Of a stretch of 64,000 bases of DNA, positions 27,333-36,130 are shown piece by piece (positions within the stretch are counted from its first letter, which is position 1; each line of letters opens with the position of its first letter). The DNA is from Actinospica acidithermotolerans (GTDB lineage: Bacteria; Actinomycetota; Actinomycetes; Streptomycetales; Catenulisporaceae). A model generated the notes under the pieces. The model did not search any database. It saw only the letters and a program-made list of their open reading frames with translations, and was not told where the DNA came from. Location of the stretch: positions 1 to 64,000 of the forward strand of contig NZ_JAGSOH010000018.1 in NCBI RefSeq assembly GCF_018139625.1. Reading direction: 5' to 3'. A program made the translations under genes and the position numbers.

Positions 27333-27650
27333 GTCGTTCCCTTCGGGTATCTTCACGTGTGCCGTCAGCCGCCGCACCGGCCCGCACAGGCAGAAAAGCC
27401 TTTGACTGTGGGGTCGAGGTGGGGCGCCGTTGCCCTCGGACCGTCCAGACACCCTACGGTCACCGACCTCACCCCCCAACTTACCGGTTACCGACGGGTT
27501 TCGGATGCCCGGCTCGTATCGCGGACCGGTTACGCGCGGATGAACAGCGGCCGATCGGAGCGTCCGGGGGAATTTCCGGGCGGGCGTCGTCCGTTGAGTA
27601 GCGAGAACCGTACGTACTTCAGGTCCCCTCGAGCCCCAGGAGACAGATCG
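27333..27650. other. Divergent intergenic region pfkA-ribA
   Basis: 318 bp without a credible gene. It must hold the promoters of both genes. A TTGAGT at about 27594 followed by TACTTC at 27615 is a weak candidate for the ribA promoter. I found no FMN-riboswitch core motif, and no clear operator. Confidence 0.5.
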
Positions 27651-28310
27651 ATGAGCAGCTCCTCTCCCGCGCCGGCCTCGGTGCGCACCTCGGTGCGGAT
27701 CCCGCTGCGGTTCTCCGACGGCTTCCGGGTCGACGCCCAGGTGTTCACCTTCGACGGTCTCGCCGACGGGCAGGAGCACGTCGCCCTGGGCCTCGGCGAC
27801 TACGAGCATACGAACACGCCCCTCGTCCGGTTGCACTCCGAGTGCCTCACGGGCGACGTGTTCGGCTCGGCCCGCTGCGATTGCGGGCCGCAGCTGCGCG
27901 ACGCGGCCGAGCAGATCTCCCGGGTCGGCGGGTACCTCGTCTACCTGCGCCAGGAGGGCCGCGGCATCGGCCTGTACAACAAGCTGGACGCGTACGCGCT
28001 GCAGGACCAGGGCCTGAACACCTACGAGGCGAACGAGGCGCTCGGGCTGCCGTCCGACGGCCGCGACTACACCGCCGCCGCGCAGATGCTGAACACCCTC
28101 GGCGTGCGCCGGATCGAGCTGCTGTCGAACAACCCGGACAAGGCGAAGCAGCTGTCCGCGCACGGCATCGAGATCGAGCGCAGGGTGCCCACCGGCGTCT
28201 TCGTCACGCCCACCAACCTGCGCTACCTGCAGGCCAAGGTGACCGTGACCGGGCATCAGATCCTGCTGGACGGCTCCGGCGCCCCGGCGTTCCCGGCCGC
28301 GGCGGCCTGA
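27651..28310 (+). CDS. ribA: GTP cyclohydrolase II
   Basis: A 219-residue enzyme that opens GTP to start riboflavin synthesis. The zinc-binding cysteines are in CLTGDVFGSARCDCG, followed by the catalytic LRQEGRGIGLYNKLDAYALQ, RDYTAAAQML and the C-terminal LLSNNPDKAKQL. It is a stand-alone RibA without the DHBP synthase domain of RibBA. CCAGGAG precedes the ATG at 27651. The last 55 nt overlap the end of the convergent plsC gene. A short Ala/Pro tail follows the conserved domain. Confidence 0.94.
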   Translation: MSSSSPAPASVRTSVRIPLRFSDGFRVDAQVFTFDGLADGQEHVALGLGDYEHTNTPLVRLHSECLTGDVFGSARCDCGPQLRDAAEQISRVGGYLVYLRQEGRGIGLYNKLDAYALQDQGLNTYEANEALGLPSDGRDYTAAAQMLNTLGVRRIELLSNNPDKAKQLSAHGIEIERRVPTGVFVTPTNLRYLQAKVTVTGHQILLDGSGAPAFPAAAA

Positions 28311-29023
28311 GCCTCCGGCGGCGCGAGGGGCGCCTTCTTCACGTCGGAGGCGTAGCGGTCCACGTACTCGCTGCCGGTCATCTCGGCCAGCGTCTGCATG
28401 ATCTCGTCGGTGACGGCGCGCAGCACGGTGTGCTCGTGCTCGGTGCCGTGGACCTCGGCCCACAGGCCGACGGCGTAGCGGGAGAAGTCCAGCGGCGCGC
28501 CGAAGGTGACGGTGACCGGGTAGACCTTCGGCACGAGCTTGCCGGTGGGCTGCACCTTCTCGGTGCCGGAGATCGCACAGGGCACGACCGGGCAGCGCGC
28601 GGTCAGCGCGATCCGCGCGGCTCCGGTGCGGCCCTTGTAGAGCCGGCCGTCCGGCGAACGGGTGCCCTCCGGGTAGAGGCCGACGATCTGGTCCTGGTCG
28701 AGCAGCCGCAGCGCGGTCTTGATCGCGGCGTCGGCGGCCTTGGCCCCGCCGCGGTCGATCGGCACCGAGCCGACGCCCGCGAAGAAGCCCTTCGAGAACC
28801 AGCCCTTCACGCCGTGCCCGGTGAAGTACTCGGCCTTCGCCAGGAACTTGACCGGGCGCGGTGTGAGCAGCGGCATGAAGATCGAGTCGGAGAAGGACTG
28901 GTGGTTCGCCACGAGCAGCACCGGGCCGGACTCCGGGATGTTCTCGACCCCCTCCCCCTGCGGGCGGAAGACGACATGCAGTGCCGGGCCGAGCAGGCCG
29001 CGCTTGAGCAAGCCGTATAACAC
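28256..29023 (-). CDS. plsC: 1-acyl-sn-glycerol-3-phosphate acyltransferase
   Basis: A 255-residue membrane-associated acyltransferase for phosphatidic acid synthesis. The catalytic NHQSFSDS (the HX4D motif) is at about residue 40, and the substrate-binding YPEGTRSPDGRLYKGRTGAA follows at about 117. The GTG start at 29023 has GGAGG 4 nt upstream. The C-terminal 30 residues are a low-complexity Ala/Pro tail that lies opposite the end of ribA, so the two genes overlap tail-to-tail by 55 nt. Confidence 0.92.
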   Translation of the reverse strand: MLYGLLKRGLLGPALHVVFRPQGEGVENIPESGPVLLVANHQSFSDSIFMPLLTPRPVKFLAKAEYFTGHGVKGWFSKGFFAGVGSVPIDRGGAKAADAAIKTALRLLDQDQIVGLYPEGTRSPDGRLYKGRTGAARIALTARCPVVPCAISGTEKVQPTGKLVPKVYPVTVTFGAPLDFSRYAVGLWAEVHGTEHEHTVLRAVTDEIMQTLAEMTGSEYVDRYASDVKKAPLAPPEAQAAAAGNAGAPEPSSRI

Positions 29024-29267
29024 CGGTCCTCCGATCGACAGGGACTGAAGAGCGTCCGCGGGACGGCCGCCGGGCTCGGGGGCCGCTCCCGGATCCGGCC
29101 CCCGTCCCTGGAAAGCTCTAACCTGGAAGATACCGAAGCGGCCGGACCTACGCGCCGTTCGCCGCGAGCACGGGCCGGGGCCACATTCCGGCGTATTACT
29201 GTACGAGACAAGGGATCGCGTGGGACCATGCGAACAGTAGCGCGTGACCCTCTGAAGGAGCGGGCCG

Positions 29268-30083
29268 ATGGCCGACGTGGAGACTGACACCGTCGAGGGC
29301 CCCGTGGGCGAGGCCGCGCTGTCCGGCGTCGAGCCGTGGCGCGCCGGACCGGAGCGCGCGGCGATCGGCGTGCTGCTGTGCCACGGCTTCACCGGCTCGC
29401 CGCAGTCGATGCGGCCCTGGGGCGAGTACCTCGCCGAGCGCCACCCCGAGTACGCGATCGAGCTTCCGCTGCTGCCGGGGCACGGCCGGCCGTGGCGCGA
29501 GCTGCAGGCCACCCGCTGGACCGACTGGTACGCCCGGCTCGACGAGGCGTTCGCGGAGCTCAAGGCGCGCTGCGACCAGGTCTTCCTGATGGGTCTTTCG
29601 ATGGGCGGCGGCCTCGCGCTGCGGCTGGCCGAGGAGCACGCGGCGGACGTGGCCGGCCTGGTGCTGGTGAACCCGTCGGTGACCCGGAACAAACCCGCCG
29701 AGGCGCTGCTGCCCTTGCTGAGCAAGGTGATCCCGTCCATCCCCGCGATCGCTTCGGACATCAAGAAGCCGGGCATGAAGGAGACGGGGACGGATCGCAC
29801 GCCGCTGAAGGCCGCCCACTCGCTGAGCCGGTTCTGGACGGTCGTCACCGCGGACTTGCCGAAGGTGACGGCGCCGTTGCTGGTGCTGCACTCGGCGGAG
29901 GACCACGTCGTGCATCCCCGCAACAGCGCACTGGTGCTCGGGAAGGTGAGTTCCACGGACAAGCGCGAGGTCGTGCTGCGCGAGAGCTTCCACGTCGCGA
30001 CGCTGGACCACGACGCGGAGCGGATCTTCGCCGACTCGGCGGAGTTCGTCGCACGGATCGGAGCAACGGAGAGGGCGTCATGA
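29268..30083 (+). CDS. Alpha/beta hydrolase (carboxylesterase/lipase)
   Basis: A 271-residue hydrolase resembling monoacylglycerol lipases and Est30. The oxyanion loop is LLCHGFTGSPQSM, the nucleophile elbow GLSMGG (Ser about 109), the acid Asp in LHSAEDHVVH and the base His in ESFHVATLDHD. It is probably cytoplasmic, with no signal peptide. A GGAGCGGGCCG site precedes the ATG at 29268. The stop overlaps the ATG of the next gene, so the two form an operon. With plsC divergent next door, a lipid substrate is plausible but not shown. Confidence 0.9.
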   Translation: MADVETDTVEGPVGEAALSGVEPWRAGPERAAIGVLLCHGFTGSPQSMRPWGEYLAERHPEYAIELPLLPGHGRPWRELQATRWTDWYARLDEAFAELKARCDQVFLMGLSMGGGLALRLAEEHAADVAGLVLVNPSVTRNKPAEALLPLLSKVIPSIPAIASDIKKPGMKETGTDRTPLKAAHSLSRFWTVVTADLPKVTAPLLVLHSAEDHVVHPRNSALVLGKVSSTDKREVVLRESFHVATLDHDAERIFADSAEFVARIGATERAS

Positions 30084-30619
30084 GCGAACCCGAGCGCGAG
30101 CCGGACGGTCGCGCCGACGCCGAGGCCGAGGCCGTCTGGAACGATCTGGTCGCCGCGTTCCACGAGTCGCCGTCCGGCGACGGACCGGTGCCGTGGCCGG
30201 AGGCGGAGAACGTCAGCCAGCAGCCGCCCGCGCCGGGGGCGCTGGAGCCCGGCGCCCGCGTGGTGCGCCCGGCCGCCCGGCCGGCCCCGCCGCGCTCCGT
30301 GGACGCCCGGCTGACCTGGACCTCGGGAGCGATCGGGCCGCGCGACGTGCCGGAGCCGCAGGAGCCGACTCCGGAGTCCTTCGAGCCGCCGACCCCGGAG
30401 CCGCTGCCCGAGCTGAACTGGCCGACCAAGGCGGCGTGGCTCGGTGCGCTCGGCGGGCCCGGGTACCTGATGGCGGCGACGATCCTGAACTGGCAGACGC
30501 CGACCTGGGCCGCGGTGGGCTGCGCGTTCGCCGGCCTGTGCGGGTTCGGCTACCTGGTGAGCCGGCTCAAGCCGCACCGGGACGACGATGACGACGACAA
30601 CTACGGCGCGGTGGTCTGA
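30080..30619 (+). CDS. Proline-rich two-helix membrane protein
   Basis: A 179-residue protein. The first 110 residues are polar and rich in Pro/Glu/Ala, probably disordered and cytoplasmic. Two hydrophobic segments follow (about 117-135 and 139-158) and a terminal DDDDDDNYGAVV acidic tail. It starts inside the stop codon of the hydrolase (ATGA overlap) and is therefore translationally coupled to it. The family is common in actinomycetes but has no known role, as far as I recognise. Confidence 0.75.
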   Translation: MSEPEREPDGRADAEAEAVWNDLVAAFHESPSGDGPVPWPEAENVSQQPPAPGALEPGARVVRPAARPAPPRSVDARLTWTSGAIGPRDVPEPQEPTPESFEPPTPEPLPELNWPTKAAWLGALGGPGYLMAATILNWQTPTWAAVGCAFAGLCGFGYLVSRLKPHRDDDDDDNYGAVV

Positions 30620-30647
30620 GCGGAGCCGGCGAGCTGAAGAACGGAAA

Positions 30648-30677
30648 TGGGCGGGCGCTTGAAAAAGCACCCGCCCA
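30648..30677. terminator. Bidirectional hairpin terminator
   Basis: TGGGCGGGCGCTT and AAGCACCCGCCCA form a 12-bp stem with one mismatch and a short A-rich loop between the membrane-protein gene and glucokinase, which converge. Confidence 0.65.
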
Positions 30678-30757
30678 CCTGCGTAAGACAGCCGTACCAC
30701 CGTCTCGGAGCCCGGGCCCCGCTCACGCAACCGATCGCGCAGCGGGCCTGCGAGAGC

Positions 30758-31705
30758 TCACATACCGCGATCGCGCGCGAGGTCGGCGGCGCCGATGATG
30801 CCGGCGTCCGGGCCGAGGGTCGCGACGACCACCTCGGCCAGCGGGCGCTGGCCGGCGGCCGGCGCCTTCTCCTGGTAGGCCTTGCGGGCCGGGGCGACGA
30901 GGATCTCGCCGGCCTCGGACACGCCGCCGCCGAGGATGATCACGCCCGGGTCCAGGATCGCGGTCATGTCCGCCATCGCCTGGCCGATCCACGTCGCGAC
31001 CTCGGTGAAGCCCTCGAGCGCGACCGGGTCGCCCTCGCGGGCGGCGACCGTGATGTGCGAGCCGACGATGCCCTCCGGGGTGCCGTCGCCGAGGCCGAGC
31101 AGGATCTTCGCCCGCTCCGGCTCGCGGGCCGCGCCCTGCTTAACGATCCGGGTCAGCGCGCTGCCCGACGCGTACTGCTCGATGCAGCCGTGCTGGCCGC
31201 AGCCGCAGGGCAGCCCGTCCGGCACCGCGCGGTAGTGGCCGAGCTCGGCGCCGATCCCGAAGTGGCCGCGCAGCAGGCGGCCGCCGATGATCACGCCGCC
31301 GCCGACGCCGGTGCCGATCGTCAGCATCACGACGTTGTCCCGGCCGGAGCCCGCGCCGAACCGGGCCTCGCCCCAGGCGGCCACGTTCGCGTCGTTCTCC
31401 ACCACGACCGGGAGGTTGACCATCGCCTCGATCCGGTCCCGCAGCGGCTCGTTGCGCCAGGACATGTTCGCGGCGAACAGCACCGTCGCGCGGTCCGCGC
31501 TGACGAAGCCGGCCGCGCCGAGGCCGACGGCCTCGATCTCGTGCCCCTGCCGCACCGTGTTGACGGCCTCGGCGATCGTCGCGGCGACCTGCGCCGAATC
31601 GTGCGGGGTGGCGAGCTTGACCCGCTCCAGGATCGCGCCCTGCTCGTCCACCACACCGGCGGCGATCTTCGTGCCGCCGATGTCCACGCCGACCGTCAGT
31701 GCCAT
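30758..31705 (-). CDS. glkA: ROK-family glucokinase
   Basis: A 315-residue ATP-dependent glucokinase. It has the phosphate-binding VGVDIGGTKIAAGVV start, the catalytic ENDANVAAWGEA (Asp about 103), IGTGVGGGVIIGG, the glucose ligand HxxxGxGAELGH-type segment (HFGIGAELGH) and the zinc site CGCGQHGCIEQYAS. In Streptomyces this enzyme also governs carbon catabolite repression, and its position before DUF5304 is the same as there in my recollection. GAGGACAGC precedes the ATG. The DUF5304 gene lies 28 bp upstream on the same strand. Confidence 0.94.
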   Translation of the reverse strand: MALTVGVDIGGTKIAAGVVDEQGAILERVKLATPHDSAQVAATIAEAVNTVRQGHEIEAVGLGAAGFVSADRATVLFAANMSWRNEPLRDRIEAMVNLPVVVENDANVAAWGEARFGAGSGRDNVVMLTIGTGVGGGVIIGGRLLRGHFGIGAELGHYRAVPDGLPCGCGQHGCIEQYASGSALTRIVKQGAAREPERAKILLGLGDGTPEGIVGSHITVAAREGDPVALEGFTEVATWIGQAMADMTAILDPGVIILGGGVSEAGEILVAPARKAYQEKAPAAGQRPLAEVVVATLGPDAGIIGAADLARDRGM

Positions 31706-31733
31706 GCTGTCCTCACACGCCTCGTCGCTCGCA

Positions 31734-32207
31734 TCAGCTCTCCGCCTCTTGGTCCTGCCCCGGCCCGTCGTCCGCGCCGGCCGCTCCGGCGCCGTCGCCC
31801 GGCGCGGGCGCGTCGTCGTCCAGCAGAACCTCGACGACGTCCGCCGTCTCGGACGGCTCCGCGTCCCGCGGGCCGGAACCGGCCCACAGCTGCTCGTTTC
31901 CGCGGATCAGCGAGCGCACCGCCGAGGCCAGCTCCTCGCCCGCCGTCGTCAGGTGCCCGGCCGCCTCCGGGTAGTTGCGCACCAGAGGCTGCAGGAACTG
32001 CGAGTACACGGCGTCCCACAGCTTGCGGGCCTCCGCGCCCAACGACTCCGGATCATCCCTCACCTGACGAGCCCGCGTCCAGTCCGGTCCGTCGGCCGAG
32101 GCCGCCGGAAGCTCCCGCTCGGCGTCCTGCACGGGGATCTCGAAGCCCTCGGCCTCATCGAACCCGTCGAACTGCTCGTCGCGCGGTTCGCGCTGAGATT
32201 CGTTCAC
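31734..32207 (-). CDS. DUF5304 family protein
   Basis: A 157-residue protein with an acidic, low-complexity N-terminus and C-terminus around a central helical region (EARKLWDAVYSQFLQPLVRN and following). No enzyme motif. I choose the GTG at 32207, which has GGGGAG 7 nt upstream, over the ATG at 32237. It lies between the ArsA-like gene and glucokinase on one strand and is probably co-transcribed with them. Confidence 0.75.
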   Translation of the reverse strand: MNESQREPRDEQFDGFDEAEGFEIPVQDAERELPAASADGPDWTRARQVRDDPESLGAEARKLWDAVYSQFLQPLVRNYPEAAGHLTTAGEELASAVRSLIRGNEQLWAGSGPRDAEPSETADVVEVLLDDDAPAPGDGAGAAGADDGPGQDQEAES

Positions 32208-32289
32208 GCTCTGCTCCCCGATTCGGCTCTTCGACAACTGGTGGACGGTGGACTGGGGTGCGCGGCAGGCCGCCGCGGGCGCCCTGCGC

Positions 32290-33663
32290 TCAGGACGAGG
32301 CGGCCGCGGCTCCGGCGGCGTCCGGCGGCGCGGGCGGCCCGCCGTCCGCGGGCTCCTCGTCCGCGCGGTCCGCGGGCCACTGCGCGGGGTCGGGCACGAA
32401 GCGGATCTCCAGGGCCTGATTGCGCAGCACGGCTCCGGCGATCTTGCAGCGCCGCAGCACCGGCTCCAGTCGCAGCGTACGTCGATAGGGGCCGACGGTG
32501 AGCACCAGCTCCTCGTCCCGGCGCAGCAGCCCCATCGCCCGGCGGTCCGCTCCCGGCAGGGGCACGCTCAGTACATACCCCTCCCCGGACTTCGCCACCG
32601 CCGGAGCGGGCGCCCGGCCCGGCGCGCCGAGCCCGTCCACCTCCCCGTAGGCGGCCGCGGCGACCACGGCGAGCTCCTCGAGGCCGAGCGGCTCGCAGGG
32701 CCGGTAGGGCACCTCGTGCCGGGCGACCCCGGCGAAGATCTCGGCGAGCTGCTCGGCGGCGATCTGCTGGGCGGCGGCCCAGCCGCGCGACCAGCTGTCC
32801 CGCGGCGCCTCCACGACCTGCCGGTTCACCATCAGCGCGTCCAGCCGCAGCCCGTAGAGCGCGAGTCCGCAGCGGGCGGTGCGCAGCCGGTCGAGGCCGA
32901 CGATGTCCGGGGTGGCGACCAGCCGCACCGAGGAGAGCTGATGGGTCAGCACCTCCTCGACGGCGCCGCACTCGCGCACCAGAGCGTCCGTCAGGTCGAC
33001 CAGCGCGGTCTGCGGCATCGGCAGCCCGGCGAAGGTCGCCAGCATCGGCCGCAGCGCGCGGGCCGCCTGCGTCTCCACCGGCCGGGCGCGGCGCAGCCAG
33101 TCGCGCGCGGCGACCGGCAGGGAGAGCAGCCGCAGCGCCTGGCCGAGCGGCGGCAGGTCGGCCACGACCAGGTCCCAGGCGCCGCCGTCGACCGCGGCCG
33201 CGATCTCGGCCAGGGCGAGGGGCTCGCCGGCGCCGGGCGGGGCGAGCAGCTCGGCGGCGTCCGGCGGGGTCAGGCCGACGGTCTCGACGAAGGTGCGGAC
33301 CCGGGTGACTGCCTTGCCGTACCACTGCTCGAAGGCGGCCTGCGGGGCGAAGCTCTGCGCGTAAAGCAGGCCGTCGACCTGCGTGGGGACCGCGCCGACC
33401 GGGTGGTCGAGGACGGTGGCCAGGTCGGCGCCGTCCCCGTCGTGGGAGAGCGAGCCCAGGGAGAGCAGCAGCGTGCGCATGCCGCGCTGCGCCCCGTGCG
33501 CGGCGGTGGCGGCGGCCAGCGTGGTCACGCCGCTGCCGCCCTTGCCGGTGAACAGGATCAGATTGGTCACGCGGGAGTCCGGGCCGGCCTGCGCCGCCGA
33601 GCGCGCGCCGCCGTCCGCCTCCCCCTCGCCCGAGCCGGGGCCGCCGTTACCGTAGGGACTCAA
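32290..33663 (-). CDS. ArsA-like P-loop ATPase
   Basis: A 457-residue protein of the ArsA/Get3 class. The deviant Walker A FTGKGGSGVTTLAAATA is near residue 38, and WDLVVADLPPLGQALRLLSLP is the switch/Walker B region. A C-terminal Hsp20-like beta domain (YVLSVPLPGADRRAMGLLRRD, ELVLTVGPYRRTLRLEP) follows, as in actinobacterial two-domain versions. Arsenic ligands are not evident and no arsenic genes are near, so membrane-protein targeting or another ATP-driven role is more likely. Its ATG overlaps the end of the SRPBCC gene by 17 nt, which suggests coupling. Confidence 0.85.
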   Translation of the reverse strand: MSPYGNGGPGSGEGEADGGARSAAQAGPDSRVTNLILFTGKGGSGVTTLAAATAAHGAQRGMRTLLLSLGSLSHDGDGADLATVLDHPVGAVPTQVDGLLYAQSFAPQAAFEQWYGKAVTRVRTFVETVGLTPPDAAELLAPPGAGEPLALAEIAAAVDGGAWDLVVADLPPLGQALRLLSLPVAARDWLRRARPVETQAARALRPMLATFAGLPMPQTALVDLTDALVRECGAVEEVLTHQLSSVRLVATPDIVGLDRLRTARCGLALYGLRLDALMVNRQVVEAPRDSWSRGWAAAQQIAAEQLAEIFAGVARHEVPYRPCEPLGLEELAVVAAAAYGEVDGLGAPGRAPAPAVAKSGEGYVLSVPLPGADRRAMGLLRRDEELVLTVGPYRRTLRLEPVLRRCKIAGAVLRNQALEIRFVPDPAQWPADRADEEPADGGPPAPPDAAGAAAASS

Positions 33664-34093
33664 CGCGCTTCTTCAACCCGGCCAGGGCGCGGTCGATGAT
33701 GACCTTCTCCATCTTGGACTTCATCATGCCGAGCAGCGGGATCTTGGTGTCCACGGCGAGGGTGTACTCCACCGTCGTGCTCGCCCCGTCGGCGCCCGGC
33801 GTCAGCGTGTACGCGCCCTCCAGCGAGCGCAGCATGTCGCCCTTGACCAGGCTCCAGCGCACGGCGCTGTCCCCCTCGAAGGTGTAGGCCAGCTCCTGCC
33901 GGTCGCGCAGCGCGCCGCCGTCGATGGTCAGCACGGCCCGGCTGGCCCGCCCGGTCGCCGGATCGGTCTCCAGCACCTCGGCCCGCTTGACCTCCCCGGT
34001 CCACTCCGGGTACGTCTGCAGGTCCGCGATCACGGCCATGACCGCGTCGGCCGGCGCGCCGATCTCGATCGAGGCCCGGGTACGGTCCGCCAT
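33647..34093 (-). CDS. SRPBCC (START-like) family protein
   Basis: A 148-residue helix-grip protein: SIEIGAPADAVMAVIADLQTYPEWTGEVK at the N-terminus is the typical polyketide-cyclase/START opening, and the long C-terminal helix begins near KSKMEKVIIDRALAGLKKRVESLR. It probably binds a hydrophobic ligand. GGAAGGGGACCG lies before the ATG at 34093. It is the first gene of the SRPBCC - ArsA-like - DUF5304 - glkA unit and is divergent from fadD, so a lipid ligand is plausible. Confidence 0.87.
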   Translation of the reverse strand: MADRTRASIEIGAPADAVMAVIADLQTYPEWTGEVKRAEVLETDPATGRASRAVLTIDGGALRDRQELAYTFEGDSAVRWSLVKGDMLRSLEGAYTLTPGADGASTTVEYTLAVDTKIPLLGMMKSKMEKVIIDRALAGLKKRVESLR

Positions 34094-34217
34094 CGGTCCC
34101 CTTCCCATCCGTCGCCGCTCCGCGTTAACGCTCCCTGTCGCCCAAGGGTATCGCGTCGGCCCGACACGAGGTCCGGCCCGGTCCACCGGCGCGGAAATCT
34201 TGCCCATACACTCTGGC

Positions 34218-34229
34218 TACCGGCCGGTA
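34218..34229. promoter_or_regulatory. Perfect palindrome between the SRPBCC gene and fadD
   Basis: TACCGGCCGGTA is a 12-bp perfect palindrome 72 bp before the fadD start. Similar TACCG-nn-CGGTA dyads serve as operators of TetR-type regulators of fatty-acid genes. Function here is inferred. Confidence 0.45.
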
Positions 34230-34301
34230 ATAAGTTGTACCTTCGTGGCGCGGGCGTTTTTCGGTCCCGCCTGCCTACCCTCCAGTGCAAGGAGCCTGTC
34301 C

Positions 34302-36113
34302 GTGCGCGAGTTCACCGTCGAACCGTTGTACAAGGTGCCCGAGAAGGCGAACCTGACCGACCTGGTGCACACGCCCGCGGTCGAGGTGCCGGATCAAGTC
34401 GGCCTGGCCCGCAAGGTCGGCGGCGCCTGGCGGGACGTGACCTTTGCGACCTTCCTCGCGGAAGTGCAGTCCGCGGCCAGGGGCCTGGTGGCCCTCGGCG
34501 TGTCGGCAGGCGACCGGGTCGCGATCATGTCGCGCACGAGCTACGAGTGGTCGCTGCTCGACTTCGCGGTCTGGGAGGCCGGCGGCGTGCCGGTGCCGAT
34601 CTACGAGACCTCCTCGGCCGAGCAGGTCGCCTGGATCCTGAAGGACTCCGGCGCGGTGGCCGTGTTCACCGAGCTGGACGCGAACACCGCGATGGTCGAG
34701 TCGGTGCGCGACCAGGCGGACGCCCTCAAGAACATCTGGCAGATCGAGCCGAGCGGCGACGGCCGCGGCGCGCTGGCGATGCTGGCCGAGGCCGGCGCCG
34801 AGGTGAGCGCGGAGACGCTGGCCGCGCGCCGCGCCACCCTGCGCCCGGACAGCGTCGCCACCATCATCTACACCTCGGGCACCACCGGCCGCCCGAAGGG
34901 CTGCGTGCTCACCCACGGCAACCTGCTGGCCGAGGCGGGCAACGCGGTCGCCCAGCTGACCAAGATGTTCAAGGGCGAGGAGGCCAGCACCCTGCTGTTC
35001 CTCCCGCTGGCCCACGTGTTCGCGCGCATCGTCAACCTCGGCGCGCTGATGGCCCGCGCGAAGCTCGGCCACTGCGGCGACACCAAGCAGCTGCTGCCGG
35101 AGCTCGCGTCCTTCAAGCCGACCTTCCTGCTGACCATCCCGCGCGTGCTGGAGAAGGTCTACAACTCGGCCAGCCAGAAGGCGCACGCCGAGGGCAAGGG
35201 CAAGATCTTCGACGCCGCGGCCGCCACCGCGATCGCCTGGGGCGAGGCCAAGTACCAGGGCAGGATCCCGGTCGGGCTGAACCTCAAGCACAAGGTCTTC
35301 GACCGCCTCGTCTACGGCAAGCTGCGCGCGGCCCTCGGCGGCCGGACCACGCACACCATCTCGGGCGGCGCCCCGCTCGGCGAGCGGCTGACGTACTTCT
35401 ACAACGGCATCGGCCTGACGGTCTGCGAGGGCTACGGCCTGACCGAAACCTCCCCCGCGATCGCGGTGAACCCGATCGACGCGATCCGCCCGGGCACGGT
35501 CGGCACCCCGCTGCCGGGCGTCACCCTGCGCATCGCGCAGGACGGCGAGATCCAGGCCAAGGGCGAGGTCGTCTTCCACGGCTACTGGAACAACGACGCC
35601 GCGACCAAGGACGTGATGACCGAGGACGGCTTCTTCAAGACCGGAGACCTCGGCGAGCTAGACCAGGACGGCTACCTGCGGATCACCGGCCGCAAGAAGG
35701 AGCTGCTGGTCACCTCCGGCGGCAAGAACGTGGCCCCGGCCGTGCTCGAGGACCGGCTCAACGCGCACGCGCTGGTGGCCCAGTCGATGGTCGTCGGCGA
35801 CGCCAAGCCGTTCATCAGCGCGCTGATCACGCTGGATCCGGAGTCGCTGCCGCACTGGCTCTCCCAGCACGGCAAGCCCGCCGACATGCCGCTCGCCGAC
35901 CTGTGCAAGGACCCGGAGCTGCTCGCCGACCTCCAGGCCGCCGTGGACGACGCGAACAAGGCGGTCTCCAAGGCCGAGTCCGTCCGCAAGTTCGAGGTGC
36001 TGCCGGTCGAGTGGAGCATCGACGCGGGCCAGCTCACCCCGAAGCAGAGCATCCGCCGGCACATCCTGACGGCCGAGTACGCCGACAAGATCGAGGCGAT
36101 GTACGCGCGCTGA
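34302..36113 (+). CDS. fadD: Long-chain fatty acyl-CoA synthetase (AMP-forming)
   Basis: A 603-residue adenylate-forming ligase. The P-loop-like motif is IIYTSGTTGRPKGCVLTHGN at about 189-208. The motif GYGLTETSPAIAVNP and the adenylate-binding FKTGDLGELDQDGYLRITGR are present, and the acyl-activating lysine region is LTPKQSIRRHIL. It activates fatty acids with ATP and CoA for degradation or lipid synthesis. The GTG at 34302 has AAGGAG 7 nt upstream. It stands alone, divergent from the SRPBCC gene. Confidence 0.94.
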   Translation: MREFTVEPLYKVPEKANLTDLVHTPAVEVPDQVGLARKVGGAWRDVTFATFLAEVQSAARGLVALGVSAGDRVAIMSRTSYEWSLLDFAVWEAGGVPVPIYETSSAEQVAWILKDSGAVAVFTELDANTAMVESVRDQADALKNIWQIEPSGDGRGALAMLAEAGAEVSAETLAARRATLRPDSVATIIYTSGTTGRPKGCVLTHGNLLAEAGNAVAQLTKMFKGEEASTLLFLPLAHVFARIVNLGALMARAKLGHCGDTKQLLPELASFKPTFLLTIPRVLEKVYNSASQKAHAEGKGKIFDAAAATAIAWGEAKYQGRIPVGLNLKHKVFDRLVYGKLRAALGGRTTHTISGGAPLGERLTYFYNGIGLTVCEGYGLTETSPAIAVNPIDAIRPGTVGTPLPGVTLRIAQDGEIQAKGEVVFHGYWNNDAATKDVMTEDGFFKTGDLGELDQDGYLRITGRKKELLVTSGGKNVAPAVLEDRLNAHALVAQSMVVGDAKPFISALITLDPESLPHWLSQHGKPADMPLADLCKDPELLADLQAAVDDANKAVSKAESVRKFEVLPVEWSIDAGQLTPKQSIRRHILTAEYADKIEAMYAR

Positions 36114-36130
36114 GGCGCGGTCGAACCGCT

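Noticed and set aside
26457-27650. N-terminal extension of ribA by 398 codons
   Set aside because: The extension is antisense to pfkA. The ATG at 27651 has a good ribosome site and begins directly before the conserved GTP cyclohydrolase II domain.
27333-27650. FMN riboswitch before ribA
   Set aside because: The conserved AGGGTGAAATTCCC-type core was not found; the region only shows promoter-like hexamers.
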